DNA of 64,000 nucleotides from Betaproteobacteria bacterium (GCA_020621405.1 JAHRYN010000006.1:1-64000), one strand, 5' to 3'; counted from the first letter of the stretch, positions 27,493-38,161 are shown. The notes: generated by a model from the sequence alone, not told the origin. A program made the numbers and translations.

Positions 27493-27777
27493 GTGCGCAT
27501 CGACTATTTCATCTATTACCGCATCGACGCCGCCGACGAAGCCCGGCTGCTCGCGGCACTGGCCGGCATGCACGCCTCGCTGCACGCGGCGACCGGCATC
27601 GCGGGTCGCGTGCGCCGGCGACTGGACGATCCGCAGACCTGGATGGAGATCTACGAAGGCATCGGTGACCAGTGGACCTTCGAGATCGAACTGGGCAGCC
27701 ACGTGCTCCGGCATGGCCTGCTCGACCTGCTGCCCGAAGGCAGCGTGCGCCACATGGAACGTTTCCGCGCTGCCTGA
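27493..27777 (+). CDS. DUF4936 family protein
   Basis: 94 aa, GTG start seven bases after ygfZ. The sequence (RIDYFIYYRI, TWMEIYEGI, HMERFRA) fits the DUF4936 family of small betaproteobacterial proteins, which have a predicted ferredoxin-like or antibiotic-monooxygenase-like alpha/beta pattern. No function is known. The tight spacing suggests cotranscription with ygfZ and the following NRDE gene. Confidence 0.82.
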   Translation: MRIDYFIYYRIDAADEARLLAALAGMHASLHAATGIAGRVRRRLDDPQTWMEIYEGIGDQWTFEIELGSHVLRHGLLDLLPEGSVRHMERFRAA

Positions 27778-27788
27778 AACGAAGTGCC

Positions 27789-28556
27789 ATGTGCCTGATC
27801 GTGCTCCGCTGGCAGTCCGGTTCGCTGATCGTGGCGGCCAACCGCGACGAATTCCATCACCGCCCGACCGCCCCGCTCGCCTTCTGGCCGGACGTGCCCG
27901 GCGTGCTGGCCGGACGCGATCTGCAGTCCGGTGGCACCTGGCTGGGCACGACCCGCGGCGGACGCTTTGCCGCGCTGACCAATTACCGGGATCCCTCGCG
28001 GCAGCGTGACGACGCGCGTTCGCGCGGCCATCTGGTGTCCGGCTTTCTGGCCGGCGATGAGGATGTACACCGCTATGCCGCGAGGGTGCAGCGCGAGGGC
28101 CGGGACTACAACGGTTTCAATCTGCTGCTGCATGACGGCACGTCGCTGCTCTGGATCGGTCATCAACCCGGGTCCGACGTCGCGGTCCGCGAACTCGCGC
28201 CGGGCGTGCACGCCTTGTCCAACCACCTGCCCGGCACGCCGTGGCCCAAGCTGCTGCGCGCCAGGACCGGTTTTACCGGCGCACTTGCGCTGCAGTCGGT
28301 ACAGCGGGCGCTTTTCGACCGGCTGTTCGGGGTATTGAGTGATGAATCGCCGGCCGATGATGCCGACCTGCCGGACACCGGCGTCGGGCTCGAATGGGAA
28401 CGCCGGCTGTCGCCAGTGTTCATCCGCGGCGATGCCTACGGCACCTGTTCCAGCGCCGTACTCGAGGTGACGGCGCAACGGATCGATTTCGAGGAACGCA
28501 GATATCGATCGGACGGGCAGTACACCGGCACGACCCGCATCGGCTTCGAGCGCTGA
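27789..28556 (+). CDS. NRDE / TANGO2-family protein
   Basis: 255 aa. The N-terminal MCLIVLRW and the name-giving motif ANRDEFHHRPT, with GGTWLGTTRGGRFAALTNYR and NGFNLLLHDG, identify the NRDE (TANGO2-like) family. A Cys directly follows the start Met, as in Ntn-hydrolase-like members. Eukaryotic TANGO2 has been linked to haem or lipid handling, but the bacterial role is not known. It starts 11 bases after the DUF4936 gene. Confidence 0.88.
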   Translation: MCLIVLRWQSGSLIVAANRDEFHHRPTAPLAFWPDVPGVLAGRDLQSGGTWLGTTRGGRFAALTNYRDPSRQRDDARSRGHLVSGFLAGDEDVHRYAARVQREGRDYNGFNLLLHDGTSLLWIGHQPGSDVAVRELAPGVHALSNHLPGTPWPKLLRARTGFTGALALQSVQRALFDRLFGVLSDESPADDADLPDTGVGLEWERRLSPVFIRGDAYGTCSSAVLEVTAQRIDFEERRYRSDGQYTGTTRIGFER

Positions 28557-28664
28557 AAAACACCGCACAAGCGGCAGGAATCGCCCTCTTTTCGCGGGTT
28601 GCACGGTCAAGGTTCGGGGCTATTGTGCCGAAATCGCTGTCTGTTCCCGAAAAACTGGGCGTCC

Positions 28665-30401
28665 ATGATGCAAGCCGCACCACTGCCGTCCTGCGAAGAG
28701 TCGCGTATTGCCGCGCTGCATGAAAGTGGCCTGCTCGACACGCCTGCCGAGTCGTCGTTCGATGATCTTGCGACGATCGCGGCACAGATCTGTGGCACCC
28801 CGATTGCGCTGATCAGTCTGGTCGACCGCGAGCGCCAATGGTTCAAGGCCCGGATCGGGCTGGACGCCACCGAAACGCCGCGCGACCTCGCGTTCTGTGC
28901 GCATGCCATCCTGCAGCCCGACGTGATGGTCGTCAGCGACGCGCTGTCGGATGACCGGTTCAGCGACAACCCGCTGGTGACCGGCGCGACCAACATCCGT
29001 TTCTACGCCGGCGCACCACTGGAGGTGACCGGCGGCCACCGCATCGGCACCCTGTGCGTGATCGACCATGTACCGCGGCAACTCGACGAAAGGCAGCGCA
29101 ACAGCCTGGCCGCACTGGCCCGTCAGGTCGTGGCGCAGATCGAACTGCGCCGCAAGGTGACTGAATTGCAGGAAGCGACCGCGCGCCAGAGCCTGTTCGA
29201 ACAGCAGCTGCAACGTTTCAACGACGAAATGATGGCGCTTATCGCGTTGCGTACCCGCGAACTGCAATCGGAACGCGACCGCGCCGAACTGTATTTCGAC
29301 ATCGCCGGCAACATGATGATGGTGACCGACACCGACGGCCGCATAGAACGCGCCAACCGCCGGGTGGCGGAAGTGCTGCGCCGCCCGGACAGTTCGTTGC
29401 AGGGCCGGGACTGGTTCGAACTGTGTTTTCCCGACGACGAACGCCCGCACGCGCGCCGGTTCTTCAGAAGCCTGATCGACGGAGAACACCCGGGCGACCG
29501 GCGCTTCCGGGGTCGCGTCATCACTGCGGACGGACGGATGCGGACCATCGCCTGGCACACCTCGCGACTGGTCGACAGCCAGGGTGCGACCACCGGCCTG
29601 CTCGGTATCGGCGAGGACATCACCGCGCGGCTCGAAGCGGAAGAACACCTGCGCCGGACGCTGGAAGAACTCGAGCGCAGCAATATGGCGCTGCAGCAGT
29701 TCGTTCATGTCGCGTCGCACGATCTGCGCGAGCCGATCAATTCGATACTCAATTTCGCCAAGCTGCTCATACGCGACCGCGGGCAGCAGGACGACGTCCG
29801 CACCGCCCGCTACGTCGACTTCATCCTGGCGGGCGGTCAGCGGCTGCGCAATCTGGTGGACGATCTGCTCGCTTATGTTCGGATGGACAACAGCGAAGCG
29901 CGCCTGGGACAGGTGGAACTGGATGAAACGCTGGAAGAAACCCGTCAGGCGCTGGCCGACGCCATCGAAAGAAGCGGAGCATCGCTGAAGTCGGAAGGAT
30001 TGCCGGCGATACGCGGTGACCGCACGCTGATCGGACTGCTGCTGCAGAACCTGATCAGCAATGCGCTCAAGTTCCGGCGCGCCGGCGAAAAACCCCGGGT
30101 GACCGTCCGCGCCGAGTGCGATGCACGCGAATTGCGGATCTGCGTCATCGACAACGGCATCGGCATTCCGGACGGCTATCACGAGAAGATCTTCGGCGTG
30201 TTCCAGCGCCTGCACGCACGTTCGGAATACGAAGGCACCGGACTCGGCCTGGCCCTGTGCCGCCGGATCGCCGACATGCATGACGCCCGGCTGACCGTGC
30301 AGTCCGAAGAAGGACACGGCAGCTGCTTCACGCTGACCCTGCCGCTGTCCGCCATGCTGCCGGTCCGCTTGCTTGCCGTTCCGGAGGCCATCGCGTCATG
30401 A
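28665..30401 (+). CDS. GAF-PAS sensor histidine kinase (soluble, phytochrome-like C-terminal kinase)
   Basis: 578 aa with no membrane helix. Residues 15-165 form a GAF domain (ALISLVDRERQWFKARIG, FYAGAPL, RIGTLCVID). A linker coiled coil is at 160-205, and a PAS domain with PAC at about 205-325 (MVTDTDGRIERANRR, GIGEDITAR). The kinase core has His352 in ASHDLREPINSIL, the N box around Asn462/Asn466, DNGIGIP (496-502) and GTGLGLA (525-531). It lacks the chromophore-binding domain of phytochromes, so the signal is unknown. Its stop overlaps the start of the response regulator gene, making that the obvious partner. Confidence 0.9.
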   Translation: MMQAAPLPSCEESRIAALHESGLLDTPAESSFDDLATIAAQICGTPIALISLVDRERQWFKARIGLDATETPRDLAFCAHAILQPDVMVVSDALSDDRFSDNPLVTGATNIRFYAGAPLEVTGGHRIGTLCVIDHVPRQLDERQRNSLAALARQVVAQIELRRKVTELQEATARQSLFEQQLQRFNDEMMALIALRTRELQSERDRAELYFDIAGNMMMVTDTDGRIERANRRVAEVLRRPDSSLQGRDWFELCFPDDERPHARRFFRSLIDGEHPGDRRFRGRVITADGRMRTIAWHTSRLVDSQGATTGLLGIGEDITARLEAEEHLRRTLEELERSNMALQQFVHVASHDLREPINSILNFAKLLIRDRGQQDDVRTARYVDFILAGGQRLRNLVDDLLAYVRMDNSEARLGQVELDETLEETRQALADAIERSGASLKSEGLPAIRGDRTLIGLLLQNLISNALKFRRAGEKPRVTVRAECDARELRICVIDNGIGIPDGYHEKIFGVFQRLHARSEYEGTGLGLALCRRIADMHDARLTVQSEEGHGSCFTLTLPLSAMLPVRLLAVPEAIAS

Positions 30402-30799
30402 GCCCGCTGTTCCGAACGGTCATGCTGATCGACGACAGCGACGCCGACAACTTCTTCCACGGCATGCTGATCGAACGCTCGGGGCTGGCCTGCTGCGTCA
30501 AGGTGTTCGAGTGGGCCGAGAAGGCACTGAACTGGTTCCGCGACAATCCGCACCACGATGTCGATCTGGTGCTGCTGGACATCAACATGCCGCGCATGAA
30601 CGGTTTCGAATTCCTCGACCTGTTCCACCGCCTGCCGCCGGAACATCAGGGCGATGCCGCGATCTGCATGCTCAGCTCATCGCCGCTGGAAAACGAGCGC
30701 GCACATGCGCTGCGCTACCCGCGGGTGGCCGAATTCATCGTCAAGCCCCTGGAAGAAGCCCGCCTGAGTCAGCTGGCCAGCGTCCGCACCATCCGCTGA
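30398..30799 (+). CDS. Single-domain response regulator (Rcp1-like)
   Basis: 133 aa consisting only of a receiver domain. The acidic pocket is Asp12/Asp13 in MLIDDSDAD, the phosphorylated residue Asp61 in LLDINMPRMNG, then Ser93 and Lys116 in FIVKPL. No output domain is present, as in Rcp1 partners of phytochrome-type kinases. The ATGA overlap with the kinase gene indicates coupled translation. Its 3' end overlaps the convergent acetyltransferase gene by 31 bases. Confidence 0.9.
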   Translation: MSPLFRTVMLIDDSDADNFFHGMLIERSGLACCVKVFEWAEKALNWFRDNPHHDVDLVLLDINMPRMNGFEFLDLFHRLPPEHQGDAAICMLSSSPLENERAHALRYPRVAEFIVKPLEEARLSQLASVRTIR

Positions 30800-31197
30800 T
30801 GCGGGATGCCCACCTCGTCGAACACCGGGCCTTCCGCAACAAAACCGGCGCGTGCATAGAAACCGGCCGCATGAAGCTGCGCGTGCAACTGCAGCGCCTT
30901 CATGCCACGCCGTTGCGCTTCATCGACCAGCGCATCGAGCAGCGCCGCTCCGACACCGCTGCCACGCATCTGCGACAGCACAGCCATGCGCCCGATGTGG
31001 CCATCGGGCAGCAGCCTGCCGCAACCGACGGCATGACCATCGAGTACGGCCAGCGCGTGCACACTGGTCGCATCGTGTTCATCCCATTCGAGATGCTCAG
31101 GAATCCCCTGCTCGACGACGAATACGGCACGGCGTACCGCCTGCAGTCCTGAAAAAAGCGCCGGCCAGTCGCCCAGCGTGATGGTCACGCCACTCAA
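30769..31197 (-). CDS. GNAT-family N-acetyltransferase
   Basis: 142 aa. Residues about 20-140 show the GNAT fold: RRAVFVVEQGIPEHLEWDEHD, GCGRLLPDGHIGRMAV, the acetyl-CoA loop QMRGSGVGAALLDAL and FYARAGFVAEGPVF. This subgroup resembles ElaA/YjcF-like acetyltransferases of unknown substrate. The start is TTG at 31197, overlapping the upstream stop as TTGA; a GTG three codons downstream is an alternative. It overlaps the response regulator end on the opposite strand. Confidence 0.85.
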   Translation of the reverse strand: MSGVTITLGDWPALFSGLQAVRRAVFVVEQGIPEHLEWDEHDATSVHALAVLDGHAVGCGRLLPDGHIGRMAVLSQMRGSGVGAALLDALVDEAQRRGMKALQLHAQLHAAGFYARAGFVAEGPVFDEVGIPHQRMVRTLAS

Positions 31198-31672
31198 TCG
31201 GTGATCTCAACCGGTGTGCCGGCGGCCACCAGATCGAACAGTTCGACGATGTCGCCGTTTCGCATGCGCACGCAGCCTATCGAGCCGGGTTCGCCCATGC
31301 GGGCGGTGTCGGGGCTGCCGTGCAGATAGATGAAGCGGCGCATGGTATCGACCTCGCCCAGCCGGTTGAAGCCGGGTTCGCAGCCGGACAGCCAGAGTAT
31401 GCGGGTCAGTATCCAGTCGCGGCCCGGGCTGCTTTCCGCCAGTTCCGGCGACCACCGTTCGCCGGTCGGACGGCGGCGCACGAATACGGTGTTGACCGGC
31501 GATCCGGCACCGATGCGTGCCCGGATGACATGACGCCCGCGCGGCGTGCGGTAGCTGCCCCGCTGCTCGCCGGCACCGTTGCGCGCGGTCGACACCCGGT
31601 AGCGCCGGACGAGCGTGCCGGCGTCGTCATGCAGCGACAGCCACTGCGATGGAATGTCGATATGGATGCGCA

Positions 31673-31673
<1 letters not shown>
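31194..31673 (-). CDS. L,D-transpeptidase (YkuD domain)
   Basis: 159 aa. The YkuD catalytic motif appears as YLHGSPDT, with His118, followed by SIGCVRM containing Ser131, Cys134 and Arg136. These enzymes form 3-3 or protein crosslinks in peptidoglycan. Unusually, no signal peptide is seen: the chain begins MRIHIDIPSQ and enters the domain at once. No better upstream start is available, because tadA overlaps by one base (TGATG). Export by another route, or a cytoplasmic role, is open. Confidence 0.86.
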
Positions 31674-33053
<1,380 letters not shown>

Positions 33054-33099
33054 GACGTGCAGACTCAGTACGGGATCGACGTCGCTGTGACCCGCTTCA

Positions 33100-33963
33100 T
33101 CAGGGCTCGTTCATCACCGAACCGACGAGCGTCGCGCTCGCCATGATCAGTTCGTCGGCCAGCCGGCGCAGGCGCGAGGCGCGGCTGACGTTCTTGCGTG
33201 CCACCATCAGCGCTCCGCTGGCACGCACCGCGATCGTCTGCGCGTCGGCGTATTCCGCACCGGCCGGCGTATCGATGAGGATGACGTCGAAATCCTTGGC
33301 GAGCTGGCCCAGCAGCTGGCTGAACAAGGGTCGCGACAGCAGTTCCTGCGGATTGGGCGGCACGGCGCCGGCCGGCATCACGCACAGGTCGAGCAGCGCG
33401 GGCACGCGCTGCACGGCTTCCGGCCCGCCACGCCCGGCCAGCGTTTCCGACAGCCCGACACGGTTGTTGACCGAAAAGAGCGTGTGCTGACGCGGATTGC
33501 GCATGTCGGCATCGATCAGCAGCGTGCGCTCGCCGAGCTGGGAGAACACGACCGCCAGATTGGACGCCAGGAAACTGCGTCCTTCACCGCGTTCCGGGCT
33601 CACGATGGCCAGCGTCTTGCGTTCCGCCTCGACGTCGAACCAGCGCAGCATCAGCTGGCTGCGCAGCGCGCGAAGCTCTTCGACCTGATGGGTGAACGGG
33701 CGGTAGGCGGCGATCACCTCGTCGCTGACCGCACTTTCCCCCGGCTGCAGGAAGGGGTAGTCGAACTGCCTCGACAGCGCGAACTGGATGTCGGTTTCCT
33801 TGAGCAGGCCGAGCGAAATCGCGGCGTCACCGAAGCGCATGCCGCGTTCGCGCTGCGCCCTGAGTATGCGTTCCGCGCCATCCGGCGTCAGACGGCCGGA
33901 ATCAATCAGGATTGCACCGATGGCACGGCCCGAGCCTGCGTCGATGGAGTTGGGTGCGTTCAT
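33100..33963 (-). CDS. epsG: Exopolysaccharide chain-length tyrosine kinase EpsG with N-terminal MshEN-like domain
   Basis: 287 aa BY-kinase-type ATPase, partner of EpsF in setting polymer length. The P-loop is SPERGEGRS (122-130), with Arg129 where most BY-kinases have Lys. Walker A' follows in [13 protein letters not shown] (148-160), then ILIDTPAG. The C terminus (SVMNEP) has no tyrosine cluster. Residues about 11-72 ([45 protein letters not shown]) resemble the GspE/MshE N-terminal domain. In MshE that domain binds c-di-GMP. This resemblance is my reading, not a search result. It lies 11 bases after epsF. Confidence 0.88.
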   Translation of the reverse strand: MNAPNSIDAGSGRAIGAILIDSGRLTPDGAERILRAQRERGMRFGDAAISLGLLKETDIQFALSRQFDYPFLQPGESAVSDEVIAAYRPFTHQVEELRALRSQLMLRWFDVEAERKTLAIVSPERGEGRSFLASNLAVVFSQLGERTLLIDADMRNPRQHTLFSVNNRVGLSETLAGRGGPEAVQRVPALLDLCVMPAGAVPPNPQELLSRPLFSQLLGQLAKDFDVILIDTPAGAEYADAQTIAVRASGALMVARKNVSRASRLRRLADELIMASATLVGSVMNEP

Positions 33964-33974
33964 TCAGATTTCCC

Positions 33975-35363
33975 TCAGGCCGCCGCCGCACGGGCGCGCT
34001 TCGCGCCCTTGCCGAATTTCACTGTCGAGATGAGGCCCAGAACCGGCACCCCGAGCAACTGCTGCAGATCGTCGTCGCCGCGCACACGCTGGTCGAGCAG
34101 TTCGAGCAGCAGCACGGTGCCGACCGCCAGCAGCGTGCCGAGGAATACCGCCACCAGCGTATTCAGAAGAAGCTTGGGGCTGGACGGATCGACCGGTTCG
34201 ACGGCCGGGGTGAGCACGACGATGTTGGTCTGTGTCGTCTGGCTCTCGAGACTGGTCTGCGTGACGCGCTGCGCCACCGCATCGTAGGCACGCTGTGCGC
34301 TTTCGACTTCGCGCTGCAGCACCGCCAGATCGTCGCGCTGCTTCTTCAGCTCGAGCACCCTGTTCTTCTGGCTGGCCAGCGACGCCTTGATCTCGGCCTC
34401 GCGCTGCACGTTCACGCGGTTGCTGGTACCCAGCGTGCTGGCTACCTTCTTCATTTCGGCGTCGAGCTTGCTGCGCAGCGAGTCGACTTCGCCCTGCGCG
34501 CGCTGGTATTCCGGATGATTGCGACCGAAGCGCTGGCTGGTTTCGGACAGCCGCGCCTCGCCGCGTGCCAGTTCCGACTTCAGGCCGATGATCAGGGAGT
34601 TCTGCTGCACTTCCGGCAGCGTCTCTATCTGCGACTGGGCAACCTGGGCCTGACGCGACGAGCTGTCGCTGCGCTGCGCCTGGATCGCCGTCAGCTGGCT
34701 CGACAGTTCGGCCAGGCGGGCGCTTTCGATGTCCAGGCGTTCGTCGGTATTGACGATGCCCGTTTCCTTCTGGAACTCCGACAGACGGGTCTGCGCCTTT
34801 TCCAGGCCGTCACGCAGCGACTTCGATTGCCCGGCGAACCAGCTGGCGTACTGCTTGGCCGGTTCGATCTTCAGCTCCAGATTGGTGTCGATGTATGCCT
34901 GGGCAAAGGCATTGGCAACCGCTGCGGAGAATTTCGGATCCTGCCCGGTGAAGGAAATCGCGAGCACATTGGATTCGCGCGACGGCTTGACGTCGAGCTT
35001 CTTCTTCAGCAGATCGGCGAAATACGCTTCGATCGACCCCTTGCCCTCGGTCGCCTCACGCCACTGCTCCACCGCCTGCGGGCTCTTCTCGAAACCGAGC
35101 ATTCGCACCACACGTTGCGCCACGCGATCGGACGTCACGATATCGACCTGGGTCGCCATATAGCCGGGCGTGACCAGGCCCGGCAGCGTGACGCCGAGTA
35201 TCGGATCAGGCGATTTGACGTCGATCAGCACCGACACCGCGGACTCGTACTGCTTCGGCAGCACCAGGCTGACCGCCAGCGTGGTCGCAACCACGACGAG
35301 GAGCACCGCCAGACCGATCAGCCAGCGCGCGCGGAGAATGAGCAGGAATTGCTGGAAAGTCAT
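33975..35363 (-). CDS. epsF: Polysaccharide chain-length determinant EpsF (Wzz/GumC-like)
   Basis: 462 aa inner-membrane protein with one helix near the N terminus (residues 14-36) and one near the C terminus (about 415-438). The periplasmic part holds the Wzz domain (YESAVSVLIDVKSPDP) and a long coiled coil with GNVR-type region (RFGRNHPEYQRAQGEVDSL). It forms the co-polymerase that, with the EpsG kinase, regulates chain length and export. The position between epsE and epsG is standard for the XrtB-type locus. Confidence 0.92.
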   Translation of the reverse strand: MTFQQFLLILRARWLIGLAVLLVVVATTLAVSLVLPKQYESAVSVLIDVKSPDPILGVTLPGLVTPGYMATQVDIVTSDRVAQRVVRMLGFEKSPQAVEQWREATEGKGSIEAYFADLLKKKLDVKPSRESNVLAISFTGQDPKFSAAVANAFAQAYIDTNLELKIEPAKQYASWFAGQSKSLRDGLEKAQTRLSEFQKETGIVNTDERLDIESARLAELSSQLTAIQAQRSDSSSRQAQVAQSQIETLPEVQQNSLIIGLKSELARGEARLSETSQRFGRNHPEYQRAQGEVDSLRSKLDAEMKKVASTLGTSNRVNVQREAEIKASLASQKNRVLELKKQRDDLAVLQREVESAQRAYDAVAQRVTQTSLESQTTQTNIVVLTPAVEPVDPSSPKLLLNTLVAVFLGTLLAVGTVLLLELLDQRVRGDDDLQQLLGVPVLGLISTVKFGKGAKRARAAAA

Positions 35364-35375
35364 GAATTCATCCGA

Positions 35376-36179
35376 TCAGAAAAGGCTTTCGCGCACGTAG
35401 ATCACGTCATCGGTCTGCAGCAGCAGCGCCATTTCGGGCTCGAGCACCTCGACCTCGCCGGACGCCTTGCGGCGGTTCAGCCTGATGCGCTTTTCGCTGC
35501 CGCGCAAGGTGACACCGCCGCCCAGCGCGAGTCCCTGCATGACCGACATGCCCCGCTCAAGGCGATAGGCACCGGGACGATTCACTTCGCCGTATATGTA
35601 AAAGACGGGTGCGCGATGGACGTACAGGATGTCCCCACCCTGCACCGGCACGTCGGACTTGATGCCTTCCGGCTGGAACAGCAAGGGAATGTCGATTTCA
35701 GCGCGGAACGGCTGACCGTTGCGAGTACCGACCACGGTCACGATATCCGCGCCATTGACCGATGCACCACCGGCAGTCGCGAGCATGTCGGTCACCTTGG
35801 TATCGGCGATCTCGATCGGATAACGCCCCGGGCGGTTGACCTGCCCGAGTACCGACACCTGATTGCCGCGGATCTGCATCAGCAGGACATTGACCTGCGG
35901 CTTCAGCACGAAACCGCCATCGCGCAGGCGCTGGGCAATGAGCTTCTCGGTCGCAGGCAGGGTCAGGCCGCCGACGCTCACGGCGCCGATCAGCGGATAG
36001 GTGATGCTGCCGTTCTCGGTAACCCGCGTATCCACGGTGAGGTCGGGATTCTGGAAAACGGTGATGCGGATGATGTCTCCCGCGCCCAGAACATATTCAC
36101 GGGCATCCGCGGCACCCGCCGACGGAAGCAGCAACGCACCGAACCAGAATGCAATCAGCAGGCGTACGAATTTCGTCAT
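35376..36179 (-). CDS. epsE: Polysaccharide export protein EpsE (Wza-like)
   Basis: 267 aa with a signal peptide (residues 1-23, ending SAGA). REYVLGAGDIIRITVFQNPDLT starts the poly-export domain, followed by SLBB-type repeats (GQVNRPGRYPIEIADTKVTDML; GEVNRPGAYRLERGMSV). These proteins form the outer-membrane or periplasmic portal. There is no lipobox cysteine at the processing site, unlike Wza, a feature shared with other members of this EpsE family. It is 12 bases ahead of epsF. Confidence 0.92.
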   Translation of the reverse strand: MTKFVRLLIAFWFGALLLPSAGAADAREYVLGAGDIIRITVFQNPDLTVDTRVTENGSITYPLIGAVSVGGLTLPATEKLIAQRLRDGGFVLKPQVNVLLMQIRGNQVSVLGQVNRPGRYPIEIADTKVTDMLATAGGASVNGADIVTVVGTRNGQPFRAEIDIPLLFQPEGIKSDVPVQGGDILYVHRAPVFYIYGEVNRPGAYRLERGMSVMQGLALGGGVTLRGSEKRIRLNRRKASGEVEVLEPEMALLLQTDDVIYVRESLF

Positions 36180-36255
36180 TTTTGTGCGGTTCCAGGTAAT
36201 CAGTCATGACCGCAGGGGCATCCAGCCAACACAGGCCCCTGCTGCCCGCAGCGGC

Positions 36256-37197
36256 TTACTTCAGGCCGGAAAGCCCCTTGTCCAGCGCAGGATCGTTGGA
36301 CGACTGCGCTGCCGGAGCAGGCGCCGCCGCAGCGGGTGCCGTCGCCGGTTCGGCTTCGGGTGCCTTGAATTCCCCGACGTACTCGATCTTGCCTTTGGTG
36401 CGCAGATTCTTGATTTCCGTCTGGGCGATTTCGGACTTGCGCTGGTTGAGCAGGAACTGCTCGATGACCGGCTGTGCCGCTTTGGCGTCGACCGGCATGC
36501 TGCGCGACGCGGCAACTTCGAGGATGAGCGTGTTGTTGCCCGAACGGATGATGCCGATCTGACCATCCTTGAGCTGATGAATGTTCTTGACGATTTCCAG
36601 CGGCAATTGCTCGGCCGGCTTGGTCACCGCATTGGCGGTGTAGCGCACGTTCTCCGTACGCAGCCATTCGGCCAGCTCCTGCATGCTGCGCGGCTGCGCC
36701 ATGTACTGCTGCAGCTTGGGCGCGAATTCCGCTCCGGCCTGAACAGCCAGTTCGCGCAGGCTGAAAATGCGGCGTTCGGCGAACAGTTCGGGATGTTTTG
36801 CGTAGTAGTCGGCGATCTCGGCATCGGTCGGCTTGGCAGCCGACGAGGACACCTGTTCGAGATAGGCGCGCGCCAGCACTTCGCGCCGCGCCGCCTCGAT
36901 CGCCTGGAGCGTCTTAGGGTCACGGTCCAGCTTCTTCTCGAGCGCCTGCTGCACCAGCAGTTCCTGATCGATCAGCCGCTCCAGCACCTGACGGCTCGCA
37001 GCCTTCACCTGTTCAGGGCTCGTGGCGTTGGATTTCTGCATGACCTGATTGATCTGATGCACCGACACCTCACCGCTGTTAACCTTGGCGGCGACCTGTG
37101 TGGCGACCTTCTTGTCACCGCCTTCTCCACCGCATGCAACAAGAATTGCCGCAGCCATGATGGAAAGTGCGAGTGAGCGAACTGCTTGGTGTGACAT
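36256..37197 (-). CDS. epsD: Peptidyl-prolyl isomerase-like lipoprotein EpsD
   Basis: 313 aa. Signal peptide with lipobox ILVAC (Cys22) marks a lipoprotein. Residues 30-160 resemble the SurA N-terminal chaperone domain (VNSGEVSVHQINQVM, LEQVSSSAAKPTDAEIADYY), and a parvulin-like part follows (IFSLRELAVQ, VKNIHQLKDGQIGII). The tail is Ala/Pro/Glu rich (about residues 278-300). It is the EpsD type found at the head of PEP-CTERM-associated exopolysaccharide operons and probably helps fold export components. The ATG at 37197 follows GGGGAC. It is the first gene of epsD-E-F-G-xrtB. Confidence 0.88.
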   Translation of the reverse strand: MSHQAVRSLALSIMAAAILVACGGEGGDKKVATQVAAKVNSGEVSVHQINQVMQKSNATSPEQVKAASRQVLERLIDQELLVQQALEKKLDRDPKTLQAIEAARREVLARAYLEQVSSSAAKPTDAEIADYYAKHPELFAERRIFSLRELAVQAGAEFAPKLQQYMAQPRSMQELAEWLRTENVRYTANAVTKPAEQLPLEIVKNIHQLKDGQIGIIRSGNNTLILEVAASRSMPVDAKAAQPVIEQFLLNQRKSEIAQTEIKNLRTKGKIEYVGEFKAPEAEPATAPAAAAPAPAAQSSNDPALDKGLSGLK

Positions 37198-37468
37198 GTT
37201 GTCCCCGAATTTTTGTTGCGAATTTGTGACACGCTGGCCGTCTGGCAAGATAGCCCAAGTCGCCAAGCATTAACAGTACCCGGCGCGTGTTACAGCGCCG
37301 TTGCGTGAAATGTTCCCGTAACGCTGCCGCGTTTTGACCGGCGCCGAACATCCTCATGGCAGACCGCAGAATTGGCCCATGTACGCGCCGCTCATCTGTC
37401 GCGCAGCCAGCCGGGACCGGCGCGCTAGAATCCTTGGCCCACTTCACACTCCACTTTGCCGACGCACC

Positions 37469-37801
37469 ATGTCATTTCCGCCCGAAGCCTTCGTCGAGTC
37501 GCTGCGTACCTTCGCGCTGCACGAACGCATGGATCCCCTGATGTTGCTGTGCAAGCTGACGGAAGAATGCGGCGAACTGGCCGAAGCCGTGCTTGTGGCA
37601 CGCGGTTTCAAGCCGCACAAGACACTCGAGGCGGATGCCGCCATCGCCGAAGCGGCCGACGTACTGATGTGTCTGCTGCTGTTGCTGGGCCGACTCTACC
37701 CGGAACGTTCGCCGGACCAGCTGGCCGCGCTGCTGGCCGCCCAGGCCGACGCGAAACTGGCGCGTTACGTGGCGCGCCAGCCCGCCCTGCCGGATCTGTA
37801 A
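37469..37801 (+). CDS. MazG-like all-alpha nucleotide pyrophosphohydrolase
   Basis: 110 aa. LTEECGELAEAVLVARG and EAADVLMCLLLLLGRLYP supply the two acidic ExxE/ExxD metal sites of the MazG-like superfamily, which hydrolyses (d)NTPs to monophosphates. The single domain is much shorter than E. coli MazG (about 260 aa). It is divergent from epsD across 271 bases that hold no clear gene. The DUF3301 gene follows two bases later. Confidence 0.82.
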   Translation: MSFPPEAFVESLRTFALHERMDPLMLLCKLTEECGELAEAVLVARGFKPHKTLEADAAIAEAADVLMCLLLLLGRLYPERSPDQLAALLAAQADAKLARYVARQPALPDL

Positions 37802-37803
37802 TC

Positions 37804-38115
37804 GTGCCGCTGTTCGAAGTCACCTCCCTGCTGGTCATCGGCGGCCTGATCTGGCTCTGGCTCGACAGCCTGAGCGCGCGGGAAATCGGCATGGAGGCGG
37901 GCCGCGCGGCCTGCCTGGCCGACGGCGCCCAGTTGCTCGACGACAGCGTCGCCATACGTTCGGCCTGGCTGGCGCGCGACGACGACGGCCAGATGCGCAT
38001 CCGGCGCACCTATGGCTTCGAGTACAGCGACACCGGAAACAATCGCCGCCAGGGTTCGGTCACCCTGATCGGCAAGCGCGTCGTCACGCTCTACATCGCC
38101 CCCTATATAGTCTGA
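37804..38115 (+). CDS. DUF3301 family membrane-anchored protein
   Basis: 103 aa, GTG start two bases after the stop of the MazG-like gene. One N-terminal helix (VTSLLVIGGLIWLWLDSL) is followed by a soluble domain with RRTYGFEYSDTGNNRRQGSVTLIGKRVV, which fits DUF3301. Family members are short inner-membrane proteins of unknown role in Beta- and Gammaproteobacteria. Confidence 0.83.
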   Translation: MPLFEVTSLLVIGGLIWLWLDSLSAREIGMEAGRAACLADGAQLLDDSVAIRSAWLARDDDGQMRIRRTYGFEYSDTGNNRRQGSVTLIGKRVVTLYIAPYIV

Positions 38116-38161
38116 TGCGGCGTCTGCCACGACCGACCACCGGATCCGCACCGTCCCGTTC

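Noticed and set aside
37198-37468. Possible sigma-54 promoter before epsD
   Set aside because: TTGGGCTATCTTGCC looked suggestive, but the spacing is 8 and the -24 part is poor.
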